Below are positions 27,820 through 36,711 of a DNA stretch of 64,000 bases, in pieces (position 1 is the stretch's first letter; every line of letters starts with the position of its first letter). The DNA comes from Roseibium sediminicola (GTDB lineage: Bacteria; Pseudomonadota; Alphaproteobacteria; Rhizobiales; Stappiaceae). The notes below the pieces were generated by a model. That model ran no database searches, was not told the DNA's origin, and saw nothing but the letters and a program-made list of their open reading frames with translations. Position numbers and translations under genes: made by a program. The DNA lies in NCBI RefSeq assembly GCF_023156505.1, contig NZ_JALNMJ010000009.1, positions 1-64,000 of the forward strand. The letters run 5' to 3'.

Positions 27820-29511
27820 CTACTTCCGTCCCGTCAACTCCGCCGCCGCCCCTACGTCCAGCAAGGACAGCGTTTCCATGACGCTGACCCGCACCTGTAG
27901 GGCTTCAGTGTCAGGCAGGAACTGTTTCGCATTTTTGTGGCCGAGGCTCTGCCAGGAGAGTCGCGCGAGCGCGACCGCAAGTTCCGGCTCCCAGTGTGCC
28001 AGATCACGTTCCGTAGCGATAGCCCGCAGCGAACTGAGCAGGGCAAAAAGCGGTTGAATCAGTTCAAAACGCAGGCAGAACTCGCCGATTTTCAGCTGTG
28101 TCTTGAACCACTCGCGGCCGGAACCGCGCGCCGACAGATAATCCTTGAGCAACGTCAGGCCCGCCATGGTCTTGCCGGCGAGCGCCAGCCCGACGGCCTC
28201 GGAGAAGGCGCGATCCAGCTCCGAACTGCCGCCGCCACCGCCGCCTTCACCGCCCGCCTGGACCTCCTGTGCGATCCAGTCCTTGGTCTCCACACTGGCA
28301 AAAGCGGTGCCGTCGCTGAAGGTGAGGTCAGAAATATTCGGAAACCGTTTAATGAAGCTCGACAGCTCTCCGACCACCAGCCTGTGGGCGGCGGCATAGG
28401 CATCGCCCGCCTCCTGCATGGCGGCGGCAAGATGAAATTGCGCATCGAGCCAGAAGGGCGAGGCGATGAAGGCGGATTCGGCCGACTTGATCAGGCCCTC
28501 GAAATTGCCGGCTCCCTTGAGCGCCGCAAGCTCTGAAATCTTGGCCTTTTGAGGCGGTGGCAGCGCGGTCTTGCAGTCGTTGCTCGGCGGCAGCGCCTCG
28601 ACCCGGCCCCATAGGGCGAACCGCGCGGCATAATAGCCCCGGGCGTCGGTGGGCGCCTGCTGGCGGATGGCGGTCGCCGCCTTGGTCGCGGCATTGAAGA
28701 CGGCCTGGATGGCGGCGGTCGTGTTGGAGGTATCGACCGCGATTTCGGCTGCCGGAGCCGCTGCGGGCTGTGGCGCCTGCGCCGCGGCGGCGGCGGGCGC
28801 TGGTGCGGGAGGAGGAGGAGCGGCGGCGGGGGCCGCTTCGGCGGGGGCTGCCTCGTCCGGCGCCGGGTCGGCCGCAGGTTGTGCCGGTTCCTCCGGTGCG
28901 GCGGCGGCGTCCGCGGCTTTTTTGGCTTCCTCCAGCGCCGCCTTGGCGTCTTTGGCGTAAGGCCGCAGGGCGCGGACCAGCGGTCCCAGCGCGACCTGCG
29001 TCTTGGTCATCTTTTGCTCGAGCGCATTGTCCAGTTCCAAAAGCGCATCGTGGGCGATGTAGATTTCGCTGTTGAACTCGCCGTTCGGGTTCCTGGCCTC
29101 GACCATCGGAGCCAGTTTTTCGGCCAGCCAGTCATAGGCGCCGGCCCTGCCCCGTTCGCGCCGGACCGGCGGGATCATCGTGTCCCAATGGGTTTCGGAC
29201 ATGTCGCGCAGGATAATCAATCCCGTGGCGAGGCCCGGGTAACCCTCTTCGACAAACAGACCGAAGGCAAGGCGGGTTGCCAGGACGAGGTCCTTGGACG
29301 TCGTCTGCAACACTTTGACGGTGTCTTCGTTGAGTTGCTTCCACTTGACCGCGTTCGGTCCACCGGTCTCCATCTTGCGGAATTCGGCTTCCAGCTCCTC
29401 GAATTCCGGAGAATCGCGGAATTCCTCCTGCGCGTCGGGGTTTTCAAGCGCCGCGCGGCCCACCTCGGCTCTTGGGTCGTCGAGTGTTGCCAAAGCGTCG
29501 TCATCGGCCAT
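27820..29511 (-). CDS. tssA: T6SS baseplate/assembly protein TssA (ImpA, VasJ-like)
   Basis: TssA of about 563 aa. An ImpA_N domain (about 55-140; SKDLVLATRLAFGLFVEEG, GLIILRDMSETHWDTMIPP) is followed by an Ala/Pro-rich linker (about 190-290). A C-terminal VasJ-type region contains FSEAVGLALAGKTMAGLTLL and GREWFKTQLKIGEFCLRF. TssA primes and caps sheath growth. The start at 29511 (MADDDALATL) has GGAG before it; a longer frame starting at 29709 would run through the palindromic element and is rejected. It is the first gene of the long minus-strand tss block, so its promoter must lie upstream, in or beyond the palindromic element. Confidence 0.9.
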   Translation of the reverse strand: MADDDALATLDDPRAEVGRAALENPDAQEEFRDSPEFEELEAEFRKMETGGPNAVKWKQLNEDTVKVLQTTSKDLVLATRLAFGLFVEEGYPGLATGLIILRDMSETHWDTMIPPVRRERGRAGAYDWLAEKLAPMVEARNPNGEFNSEIYIAHDALLELDNALEQKMTKTQVALGPLVRALRPYAKDAKAALEEAKKAADAAAAPEEPAQPAADPAPDEAAPAEAAPAAAPPPPAPAPAAAAAQAPQPAAAPAAEIAVDTSNTTAAIQAVFNAATKAATAIRQQAPTDARGYYAARFALWGRVEALPPSNDCKTALPPPQKAKISELAALKGAGNFEGLIKSAESAFIASPFWLDAQFHLAAAMQEAGDAYAAAHRLVVGELSSFIKRFPNISDLTFSDGTAFASVETKDWIAQEVQAGGEGGGGGGSSELDRAFSEAVGLALAGKTMAGLTLLKDYLSARGSGREWFKTQLKIGEFCLRFELIQPLFALLSSLRAIATERDLAHWEPELAVALARLSWQSLGHKNAKQFLPDTEALQVRVSVMETLSLLDVGAAAELTGRK

Positions 29512-29549
29512 AGGGGCACTCCGGATGAAGGGAACACGCAGTACAGCTC

Positions 29550-29819
29550 TAGGCCGTGTGGACGAATTGGTTTCGGGCGTGGCGCGTGTCACATTTGGGT
29601 TGTGAGTAGGAGGAAAGCGAAGCCCGTATCGATATACGGGCGAGCTTTCCGACACCCTCATTACCCAAATGTGCCGCGTCCTTCCATGATTTGAGAAGAG
29701 TTTGTCCATTTCTGCGTCGCAAAACCTTGAAAGGGGAAGACCCTTTCTGTGGTTTCGCTCCTTGAACTGGACAATCTCTTCTCAAACCACGCTCCAAAGC
29801 AATTCGTCCACACGGCCTA
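29550..29819. mobile_element. MITE-like nested-palindrome element upstream of tssA
   Basis: A 270-bp non-coding unit bounded by perfect 20-bp terminal inverted repeats (29550-29569 and 29800-29819, outer end TAGGCCGTGTGGACGAATTG). Inside are two further hairpin arms. Arm A has CACATTTGGGT 29590-29600 with 29663-29673, GGAAAGC 29612-29618 with 29644-29650, and apex CCCGTAT/ATACGGG 29623-29640. Arm B has 29691-29708 with 29768-29785 (17 of 18 match) and apex GAAAGGG/CCCTTTC 29729-29747. The whole would fold as a three-armed cruciform. TA at both ends could be a target duplication. No ORF of its own. It resembles a miniature inverted-repeat transposable element, but no parent transposase is in the window. 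Confidence 0.75.
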
Positions 29820-29986
29820 AATAACTATACTGATTCGCTCTCCCGTAGCGTTTCAGGTGTGACACCTTTATAAAATGTACAGCATTCCGGCCCAATTTGG
29901 TCGCAATACCGCGAATCGGGCCAACAGCACAGGCTGAGGGCATCGGGCCCCTTTTACATCGCCTCGTGCGCATCCGGGAACAGGCA

Positions 29987-30352
29987 ATGACCGCTGAAGT
30001 GGCAGAAATCACCATCAATCATGTAACGGAAGGTGGGCTCGCAATTGTGCGCCCCTCAGGCAAGCTGGACACCTTGAGCGCGAAGACGTTCGAAACCTAC
30101 CTGAAGGAACTTGTGGATCAGAAGGCTGGAACCCTGTTGGTCGACATGGCCGAGGTCGATTACGTCACCAGTTTCGGTCTGCGGTCCCTGCTGATCATCG
30201 CCAAGCAACTGGCGCCGTCCGGAGACAAGCTGATCCTGTTTCAGGTGAACCCGTCCGTGGTCGATGTGCTGAAGATATCCGGGTTTTTGAAAATCCTCAC
30301 GGTGGTCGACACGCTGGATGCCGCCAAGCAGCTGGCGGGTCCGGCGGGCTGA
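29987..30352 (+). CDS. STAS-domain anti-sigma factor antagonist (RsbV-like)
   Basis: A 121-aa single STAS domain. The core segment VDMAEVDYVTSFGLRSLLII carries the phosphoacceptor-type serine (VTSFGL, compare D/S-S-G-L in RsbV/SpoIIAA). In such proteins the unphosphorylated form binds and neutralises the partner HATPase. I chose ATG 29987; in-frame codons back to 29897 lack a start signal. The next gene is an HATPase anti-sigma-like kinase, and a PP2C phosphatase faces it, so the three make a complete partner-switch set. The output (sigma factor or other target) is not in the window. Confidence 0.85.
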   Translation: MTAEVAEITINHVTEGGLAIVRPSGKLDTLSAKTFETYLKELVDQKAGTLLVDMAEVDYVTSFGLRSLLIIAKQLAPSGDKLILFQVNPSVVDVLKISGFLKILTVVDTLDAAKQLAGPAG

Positions 30353-30398
30353 GTGCCTTTTTGCCGTGACCGACAGCCGACCGACGAGGCACCGAACC

Positions 30399-30839
30399 GT
30401 GGAACATGCCGAAACAGTAATCGTTCGAAACGACCTCGCCGACCTGCCTGCGGTCTACGCGGCCCTCGAGGGTTTTGCCGCGGACACCGGCTTGGCAGAC
30501 GGCGTGCGCCGGACGCTATTGCTGGTCGTCGAGGAACTGTTCAGCAACACGGTGTCCTACGGCTACCCGGAGGGGACGGCCGACGAGATCACAGTCTCGG
30601 CAGCCCTTGGTCCCGATCATGTCGAACTGACCCTGACCGACAGAGCCATGCCTTTCGACAGCGCTGCGGCCCCCGCCGTGCCGGATGCCTCAGAGTCGGT
30701 CGATCTCAAGGTGGTCGGAGGCCTCGGCCTGTTTCTCGTGCATCAGCTTGCAGAGGAGGTCAGGCATGAACGGACGGGTGACACCAACCGGACGATCGTG
30801 CGGGTCGCGCGGACGGCCGACGCAGAGGCCGACACCTGA
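30399..30839 (+). CDS. HATPase anti-sigma factor kinase (RsbW-like)
   Basis: About 146 aa, a stand-alone GHKL/HATPase_c_2 domain. The N-box is LLLVVEELFSNTVSYGY with the Mg-binding Asn present, and the glycine box is VVGGLGLFLVHQL. Proteins of this kind phosphorylate a STAS antagonist and sequester a target such as a sigma factor. The start is uncertain. A GTG at 30399 has GAGG at good spacing; a GTG at 30366 and an ATG at 30318 overlapping the STAS gene are alternatives. It is 46 nt behind the STAS gene and convergent with the SpoIIE-type phosphatase. Confidence 0.82.
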   Translation: MEHAETVIVRNDLADLPAVYAALEGFAADTGLADGVRRTLLLVVEELFSNTVSYGYPEGTADEITVSAALGPDHVELTLTDRAMPFDSAAAPAVPDASESVDLKVVGGLGLFLVHQLAEEVRHERTGDTNRTIVRVARTADAEADT

Positions 30840-30860
30840 AGGCCCAAACGCCCAAACGCT

Positions 30861-31787
30861 TTAGAACGTGAATTCCATCATCGAAAAATCGTCCGGAAGC
30901 GGCGATTCGTGGTGGAAATCGGCCAGCCAGTCGTAGATCGCCTTGGGCACCGGGCCGGTGACGGACCGGGTCTTGTCGGCGAGCTGGGCCCAGGTCAGCG
31001 TGGCGCCGGTCTCGTCTTCGATTTCATAGGTGCCGTCGCTGATCACCAGCAACTTGTCGCCCGGCTGAAGCTGGAACGACCCGCCGTCGAAGGGCATGTC
31101 CGCCATGGCACCGATCACCATGCCGTCCGGCGTACCCAGACTGGTGACCTCGATGCCTCCCGGTGCGGCACGCAGGTGAATGGCGGCCGGATGACCGCCG
31201 GACGCATAGGACAGAGTGCCGGTCGAGCGCTCATAGACACCGTACCAGATGGTGAAGAACATGTTGTTCTGCCGTTCCATCGGGAAGGCATTGTTGAGTT
31301 TTGCCAGAACGTCCGACGGATTTTTGAAATCCGTGCTGGCCAATGCGTTGGCGCGTAAAACGTTGATGATGGCGACCGACAACAGGGCCGCGCCGACACC
31401 ATGGCCGCAGACATCGATCAGGTAGATCGCGAAATGATCCGCGTCCAGGTCGTGATAGCCGAACGAATCGCCGCCCAGCTCCGTGGAGGGCACCAGCAGC
31501 CAGTCCGCCTGCGGGGCTGCGGCACGTTTTTCCGGCAGGATCGAATGGACGTAGTTGCCGGCGTCGCGCAACTCTGATTCGAGCCGTTCCTGGGTGCGGG
31601 TCAGGAGTATATTGTATTCGGCCAGCTGGTCCTCGACGGCTTCGCCATGGTCGATGGTGGCCTCGTAAAGCAGCTTGAGATCCTCGTGTTCGGCGCGCAA
31701 ATCCTCAAGTTCCTTGCGCAGCAGAGCGAGTTCCGTTTCTGGATTTTCCGGAGAGGAAGCGGTGCCGAATGTGTTGCTGCTGGTCAT
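30861..31787 (-). CDS. SpoIIE/RsbU-type PP2C phosphatase with coiled-coil N terminus
   Basis: A 308-aa PPM-type serine phosphatase. Residues about 15-90 are a predicted coiled coil (ELALLRKELEDLRAEHEDLK). The catalytic domain (about 95-308) has ELGGDSFGYHDL, DVCGHGVGAALLS and LVISDGTYEIED. No receiver, PAS or transmembrane part is visible, so activation probably comes through the coiled coil binding a partner, as in RsbU. Convergent with the STAS/HATPase pair and the likely phosphatase for that STAS protein. It is divergent from the methyltransferase operon, whose own phosphatase is a different, membrane-bound type. Confidence 0.85.
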   Translation of the reverse strand: MTSSNTFGTASSPENPETELALLRKELEDLRAEHEDLKLLYEATIDHGEAVEDQLAEYNILLTRTQERLESELRDAGNYVHSILPEKRAAAPQADWLLVPSTELGGDSFGYHDLDADHFAIYLIDVCGHGVGAALLSVAIINVLRANALASTDFKNPSDVLAKLNNAFPMERQNNMFFTIWYGVYERSTGTLSYASGGHPAAIHLRAAPGGIEVTSLGTPDGMVIGAMADMPFDGGSFQLQPGDKLLVISDGTYEIEDETGATLTWAQLADKTRSVTGPVPKAIYDWLADFHHESPLPDDFSMMEFTF

Positions 31788-32049
31788 TTTCTACTCATGG
31801 TGCCCGTTCGGACGCAGGGGAAGTCCCGGGAGGGCTTACCCCAAGTGCAGGTGGCATTGCCATATTAATCAAGCAGAAATCATCGGAGCAATCACTGTTG
31901 TAATCTCCTTGTTAATGAGCGACACCGTATTGTTAAATACATGAATTATCGATGACACGAGTGATTTCGGCCGTAATTTCCGTATTCTTAGTATAACTGT
32001 GGGACGCCGCGACCAAGGTGCGATGGATTACGCCAACGGGGGAATAAAA

Positions 32050-32571
32050 ATGCAGGCAGCTTCTGAAGGCATGTCACCAAATTCCGATTTGCCGCAGATG
32101 ATTCACCTGGACCTGGACATCAAGGAATTCTGCTCCGACTGGACGCATTGTGACCTGATGTCAGGCTACCTGGCCCGCATGGTCTGCCACAACCGGCTGG
32201 ACTCGCTGTTGTTTTCCAATCTCTATTCGTCGGCGCTGAATGAGCTCCTGGAAGCCGTTTACAGGACACACGGTGTCAGCGGAAAATTGGAATGTGTCGT
32301 TCAGCGCCGAGGCAATCTGGACCGGATCATCCTGACCTTCCCGGCGGATGACGAGACCTACCGTGTCTATGAGGAGGCCATCGGCAAGGTCAATGCCGAC
32401 AATGCGGAAGCGCTTTATCTGGAGGCTCTCTTTGCCGATCAGGAGCCGGGCGCCAGCCTCGGCCTCCTGGAGCTTGGTGTCGACTACGACGCAAAGCTAG
32501 CCATCGGCAGATGTGAAGACGGCCGGATGCGGCTGACGGCGGACCTTGCGCTTGAGGACGAAACAGAATGA
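32050..32571 (+). CDS. Degenerate slr1658-type HATPase-like protein
   Basis: A 173-aa cytoplasmic protein. By eye it is a diverged paralogue of the HATPase at 36134-36679: SSALNELLEAVYR aligns with SYMINEILENAIKF, and ASLGLLELGVDYDAKLAI aligns with SGLGLLTLMSDYGAKLGW. In the N-box the Mg-binding Asn is Ala (NELLEA against NEILEN), and the glycine box has lost a Gly. It may therefore bind its partner without kinase activity. The ATG at 32050 has GGGGGA in front. Its stop overlaps the start of the STAS-methyltransferase gene (ATGA), which suggests the two products act as a pair. The family relation is my inference; a search might return only an uncharacterised family. Confidence 0.7.
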   Translation: MQAASEGMSPNSDLPQMIHLDLDIKEFCSDWTHCDLMSGYLARMVCHNRLDSLLFSNLYSSALNELLEAVYRTHGVSGKLECVVQRRGNLDRIILTFPADDETYRVYEEAIGKVNADNAEALYLEALFADQEPGASLGLLELGVDYDAKLAIGRCEDGRMRLTADLALEDETE

Positions 32572-33746
32572 TCGCGGAGAAAATGACTCAAGCGTTCCAG
32601 TGGACCTATAACGAGAACGATCAGGAATTCTCGTTGCACGGCAGCCTGCGCCCGCAACGGGCGGACGAGCTGAGCAACTGCATCTCGGCGCTGGAACAGT
32701 CCGTTTCGAATGTCAGCGGGATGTTTTACGTCAATGTCCGGCGTCTGGTGCGCATGAACAATGTCGCCTTCCATGCCCTTGGCTGCAAGATCCTGGATCT
32801 GGTCCGCACCCGCACCGATCTGAAGGTGCATGTCACGACCTCCAGCGTGGTCGGCTGGGCAACCAGGAAGTTCGCCGTCCTGGAAACCATGTCCGACAAG
32901 ATCACGGTCAGCGAGTACGACAACGAGTTTTATCCGGGCCAGTCCTTTGTCGAGGACAGCGCGTTCATTCATGTCCTGCGCACCCAGACCAAGCTGACCT
33001 GGCGCCACGAAAAAGACCTTCTGGCCAAGCACGGGCTGAAGCCGGGCATGCAGGTGGCCGATATCTGCTGCGGCATCGGCGATTTTGCCGTGCTGCTGCA
33101 AAAGGAATTCGCGCCGGACAGGCTGGTCGCGCTCGATCACTCCCGGGCAAGCCTCGATTACGCGCGGCGCGTGGCCTCCGACTTCGGCGTTCGCGGGATC
33201 GACTATGTCTTCGGCGATGCCGCCGACATGCTGCTGGAAGACAACCAGTTCGACTTTGTCACTTGCCGGCATTCCCTGCAGGTCTTCGACCGGCCCGAGC
33301 GGATCCTCAAGGAGCTGTTCCGCATCTGCAAGCCGGGCGGCCGGGTCTATGTCACCAACGAGAAGAATTCTCATTGCCTGGGCGAACCGCGCGGCGAATC
33401 GATCCAGTGGACCTACACGGAGGTCGCCAAGCTCTGGCACCATTTCGACATGGATATCGAAATCGGCCCGAAGAGCCGACGCCTGCTGATTGAGGGCGGC
33501 TTCGAGGATGTCTCCATTGGCTCGTTCATGGTCACCAACACGGATGGCAACCCGCAGGACTTCGCGGATGTCATCGAGTCCTGGAAGAAGCTCTTCGCGG
33601 ACACGATGGCGACCCAAAGAGGCGACGATGAAGCCTTCAAGGAGAAGTTCGCCAAAGGGTTCGACGATCATATCTTCGCGGCGCTGCATCCCAAGGGTTA
33701 TGCCGGCTGGCCGATCTGGGTGGCATCGGGGCGCAAGCCGCTATGA
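32568..33746 (+). CDS. STAS-like domain fused to SAM-dependent methyltransferase
   Basis: A 392-aa two-domain protein. Residues about 10-120 align with the slr1659-type STAS protein at 36712-37050 (YVNVRRLVRMNNVAFHALGCKILDLV against TLDLTSLEFLNSSGINLLAKFTI). The phosphoacceptor NSSG has become NNVA, so phosphorylation there is not possible. Residues about 145-320 are a class I, UbiE-like methyltransferase: motif I VADICCGIGDF, acidic ALDHS, post-I GDAADMLL, CRHSLQVFDRPE and CKPGGRVYVTNE. The C-terminal 60 residues are unassigned. Coupled by 4-bp overlaps to the degenerate HATPase before it and the PP2C phosphatase after it. The methyl acceptor (protein, quinone-like or small molecule) is unknown. 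The fusion suggests a methyltransferase controlled by partner switching. Confidence 0.8.
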   Translation: MIAEKMTQAFQWTYNENDQEFSLHGSLRPQRADELSNCISALEQSVSNVSGMFYVNVRRLVRMNNVAFHALGCKILDLVRTRTDLKVHVTTSSVVGWATRKFAVLETMSDKITVSEYDNEFYPGQSFVEDSAFIHVLRTQTKLTWRHEKDLLAKHGLKPGMQVADICCGIGDFAVLLQKEFAPDRLVALDHSRASLDYARRVASDFGVRGIDYVFGDAADMLLEDNQFDFVTCRHSLQVFDRPERILKELFRICKPGGRVYVTNEKNSHCLGEPRGESIQWTYTEVAKLWHHFDMDIEIGPKSRRLLIEGGFEDVSIGSFMVTNTDGNPQDFADVIESWKKLFADTMATQRGDDEAFKEKFAKGFDDHIFAALHPKGYAGWPIWVASGRKPL

Positions 33747-36130
33747 GTACGCCTCCGTCCACCCTTCCGCAGAACGACACCAAGATCGGGCGCTTTTCCC
33801 TGCGCAGCTTCCGGGCGAAATTCATGCTCGTTGTCGGCGCGGCGGTCCTGTTCGACCTGGCCCTGGCCGGCGGCATCGGCATCTGGAACGTGCAGCGCCT
33901 GTCCAAGGATGCGACAGAACAGGTCGGTGAGGGCCTGACCACCGCCACCGAGGACTATCTGCAGACCTATATCGACACGACCGCGTTCCGCGCCGATCTC
34001 CTGATTGAACGGGTGCATTCGGAACTGGCGACGCTGGCCTCGACCATGCAGACCCTGATCGACCATCCCGAGATAGAGACGGCGGTTGGCAACACCATCA
34101 GCGCCAGTCCCGATTTCTCCTCACCGCTCGAATATGACGCGGCCGGCGGCTGGGCGCAGAACGAAGAGGGCGTGCCCTCCGCTGTCAGCGTCTGGGGTTA
34201 TCTGCTCGACGAAAACAAGCAGCCCATTCCAAAGGCGGAGGAAGAGGTCAAGAAAAGCTCCTTCCTGAGCCTGGTCGGCCCGTCCATGATGGAGACCGGG
34301 GCGCCGAAGCTGCAGATCTATTATGTCGGGCCCAAAGACGCCTCGATCATGCGCGCCACACCCTATTCGGAACAGGCGCAGACCTTCGATCTGCTCTATC
34401 CCGGCCACAATGAAGGCCCGAATTTCTGGGACTTCTTCTTCCCCGGCGTTTACGAGGGCTGGCAGGAATGGATCAAGGATCCGGCTTCCAAGCCGGTGGA
34501 ATCCAACATCGTCACCACCGCGCCCTATATCGATGCCATCACCGGCGAGCTGATCGTCAGCTTCTTCCACCCGCTATGGACCCAGGACCGCAAGGACCTG
34601 GCCGGCATGGTCGCGGTCGACATCACGCTGGAACAGCTGACCTCGCTGGTGGAAAGCCTGGAGATCTCAGAAACCGGCTTCGGTTTCCTGGTGATGTCGG
34701 ACGGCAATGTCGTGGCCACCAACGAGGCCGGCGAGAAGACGCTCGGTCTTGTCTCCAGCGACGTCGCGGGCCAGGGCGTGACCGGCGTGAACCGGAACCT
34801 GAAACAGAGCAGCCAGCCGGCCATTGCCTCGCTGGATCTCACCGACACCAGCGCGACCAATATCAAGCATATCTTCCTTGCCCATGACGGCGAGGAGACG
34901 CCGCATCTGGTGGTGTTGAAGCAGCTCAACCCGACCAATCTCTGGGATGGCGAAGGCATCACCAAGGAAACCATGACGCTCGGCTTCGTGGTCTCCGAAC
35001 GGGTGATCTACCAGTCGCTGATCGATGCCACCAACAACATATCCGATGCAACGGCGCGCATCCTGAACTACCAGGTGATCGCCTTCATCGTCAGTATTTT
35101 CGTGGTGTTTATCGCCGTCTACGCCATTTCCGGCCGAATCACCAAGGGCCTGTCCCAGCTGGCCGACGCCGCACGTGCGCTGCAGAACAAGGACTATTCG
35201 GTGCGTGTCGCCATCCCGACGAGGGACGAGGTCGCCGCGGTGGGGCTGGCCTTCAACAACATGGCCGAGGAAATCAGCTATCACACGGAGAATCTCGAAA
35301 ACCTCGTCGAGGAACGGACCAAGAAGCTGGAGACCGCCAACCGCGAGATCGTGGCGCTCAACACCCGTCTGAAATCGGAGAACCTCCGGCTTGGCGCGGA
35401 ACTCGATGTCGCCAAGCGCATCCAGGAAATGGTCCTGCCACGGCGCAGTGAGCTGGAAGTCATCCCGGAGATCGAGATCGCGGCCTTCATGGAACCGGCC
35501 GACGAAGTCGGCGGCGACTATTACGACGTCCTCTTTGACGGTGCCCATATCAAGGTCGGCATCGGCGACGTCACCGGCCACGGCCTGGAGAGCGGCGTTC
35601 TGATGCTGATGGTGCAGTCGGTCGCCCGGGCGTTGCAGGAGCAGGGCGATCCGGACCCGATTGCCTTCCTCGACGTGCTCAACCGGGCCGTCTACAAGAA
35701 CATCGCCCGGACCAAGTCGGACAAGCATCTGACGCTCGCCTTTGTCGATTACGAAAACGACAAGGTGACCCTGTCCGGGCAGCACGAAGAGGTGCTGATC
35801 ATCCGGGCCAATGGCGACATCGAACGCATCGACACGATGGATCTCGGCTTCCCCGTCGGCCTGGAGGCCGATATCTCGCCCTTTGTCGCGACCCTGGAAC
35901 TGGATTTCGGCCCCGACGACATCCTGGTCCTGCACACGGACGGCATCACCGAGGCGGAAAACGAGAACGGCGACATGTACGGGCTCGACCGGCTGAGCGA
36001 TTGCGCCCAGGAAAACCGCGAAAATTCGGCCAAGGGGATTGCCGAAGCGGTCATAAATGATGTCAAGTCGCATATTGGCAATTACAAAGTATTTGATGAC
36101 ATCACGCTTGTTGTCTTGAAGCATAGGTAG
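33743..36130 (+). CDS. Membrane dCache-HAMP-PP2C phosphatase (SiaA/RsbU-like)
   Basis: A 795-aa sensor phosphatase. TM1 lies at about 25-47, followed by a large periplasmic dCache-type sensor (about 50-440). TM2 is at about 444-465 (VIAFIVSIFVVFIAVYAI), then a HAMP domain (about 466-520) and a coiled-coil signalling helix (about 520-565). A SpoIIE-type PP2C domain (about 580-795) has EVGGDYYDV, DVTGHGLESGVLML and LVLHTDGITEAENE. This matches SiaA of Pseudomonas, which dephosphorylates the STAS-like SiaC after an extracellular cue. The expected substrate here is the slr1659-type STAS protein two genes downstream. It overlaps the methyltransferase gene by 4 bp. Confidence 0.88.
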   Translation: MSTPPSTLPQNDTKIGRFSLRSFRAKFMLVVGAAVLFDLALAGGIGIWNVQRLSKDATEQVGEGLTTATEDYLQTYIDTTAFRADLLIERVHSELATLASTMQTLIDHPEIETAVGNTISASPDFSSPLEYDAAGGWAQNEEGVPSAVSVWGYLLDENKQPIPKAEEEVKKSSFLSLVGPSMMETGAPKLQIYYVGPKDASIMRATPYSEQAQTFDLLYPGHNEGPNFWDFFFPGVYEGWQEWIKDPASKPVESNIVTTAPYIDAITGELIVSFFHPLWTQDRKDLAGMVAVDITLEQLTSLVESLEISETGFGFLVMSDGNVVATNEAGEKTLGLVSSDVAGQGVTGVNRNLKQSSQPAIASLDLTDTSATNIKHIFLAHDGEETPHLVVLKQLNPTNLWDGEGITKETMTLGFVVSERVIYQSLIDATNNISDATARILNYQVIAFIVSIFVVFIAVYAISGRITKGLSQLADAARALQNKDYSVRVAIPTRDEVAAVGLAFNNMAEEISYHTENLENLVEERTKKLETANREIVALNTRLKSENLRLGAELDVAKRIQEMVLPRRSELEVIPEIEIAAFMEPADEVGGDYYDVLFDGAHIKVGIGDVTGHGLESGVLMLMVQSVARALQEQGDPDPIAFLDVLNRAVYKNIARTKSDKHLTLAFVDYENDKVTLSGQHEEVLIIRANGDIERIDTMDLGFPVGLEADISPFVATLELDFGPDDILVLHTDGITEAENENGDMYGLDRLSDCAQENRENSAKGIAEAVINDVKSHIGNYKVFDDITLVVLKHR

Positions 36131-36133
36131 GGC

Positions 36134-36679
36134 ATGGTCGAGGATTTTGGAGAGACGGCCGCCTCGAACGGTGGCGATGCAACGCGGTTTTGCCTAACGT
36201 TAATGGCCGAGCCGTTGGAGCTGAGCTGGCATCATTGCGGTGTGACGTCCGATTTTTTGGGTGAATATTTCAGCCGCTCCTGCGGGCGGTCGATCGATGC
36301 CGTGGATGCCCGCCACAGCATCAGCTACATGATCAACGAGATCCTGGAAAACGCGATCAAGTTCCGTCATGGCGGCGACATCGAGATCCGCAGCTCCCTT
36401 GAGGGCGAGACTTTCGAAATCCAGATCGTCAACAGAGTCGACCCGGACACGGCGGACAAGTTCCAGGCGCATCTGAAGGGTTTGCTGGAACGTGAGCCAG
36501 GCGACCTGTTGCTGGAACGCATTGAGGAGAACGCACTTAACCCGGATTCTTCAGGTTCCGGGCTAGGGTTGCTGACACTTATGAGTGACTACGGGGCCAA
36601 ATTGGGCTGGTCTTTCGCGTCTGAGCGTGTAAGTGAAGGCCTTGAGTTAACGACCTATGCGTCTTTGCGACTTTCCTGA
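36134..36679 (+). CDS. slr1658/SiaB-type HATPase regulator (STAS kinase)
   Basis: A 181-aa cytoplasmic protein with a GHKL-like ATP-binding fold. The N-box reads YMINEILENAIKF with Asn intact, and the glycine box reads SGSGLGLLTLMSDYGAKLGW. Proteins of this group (slr1658, SiaB) are encoded with slr1659/SiaC-type STAS proteins, and SiaB phosphorylates SiaC. The gene starts 4 nt after the PP2C phosphatase gene and is followed by the STAS gene, giving the phosphatase-kinase-substrate order of siaABC. No diguanylate cyclase of the SiaD kind is next to it; a GGDEF protein lies 3.5 kb away as a separate unit. Confidence 0.78.
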   Translation: MVEDFGETAASNGGDATRFCLTLMAEPLELSWHHCGVTSDFLGEYFSRSCGRSIDAVDARHSISYMINEILENAIKFRHGGDIEIRSSLEGETFEIQIVNRVDPDTADKFQAHLKGLLEREPGDLLLERIEENALNPDSSGSGLGLLTLMSDYGAKLGWSFASERVSEGLELTTYASLRLS

Positions 36680-36711
36680 TCGCTGACATAATTCCGAAGG
36701 AAGAGACCAAA

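Noticed and set aside
29511..29709. Longer tssA start at 29709
   Set aside because: The extra 66 codons run through the palindromic element, lack TssA similarity, and a good ribosome-binding site precedes 29511.
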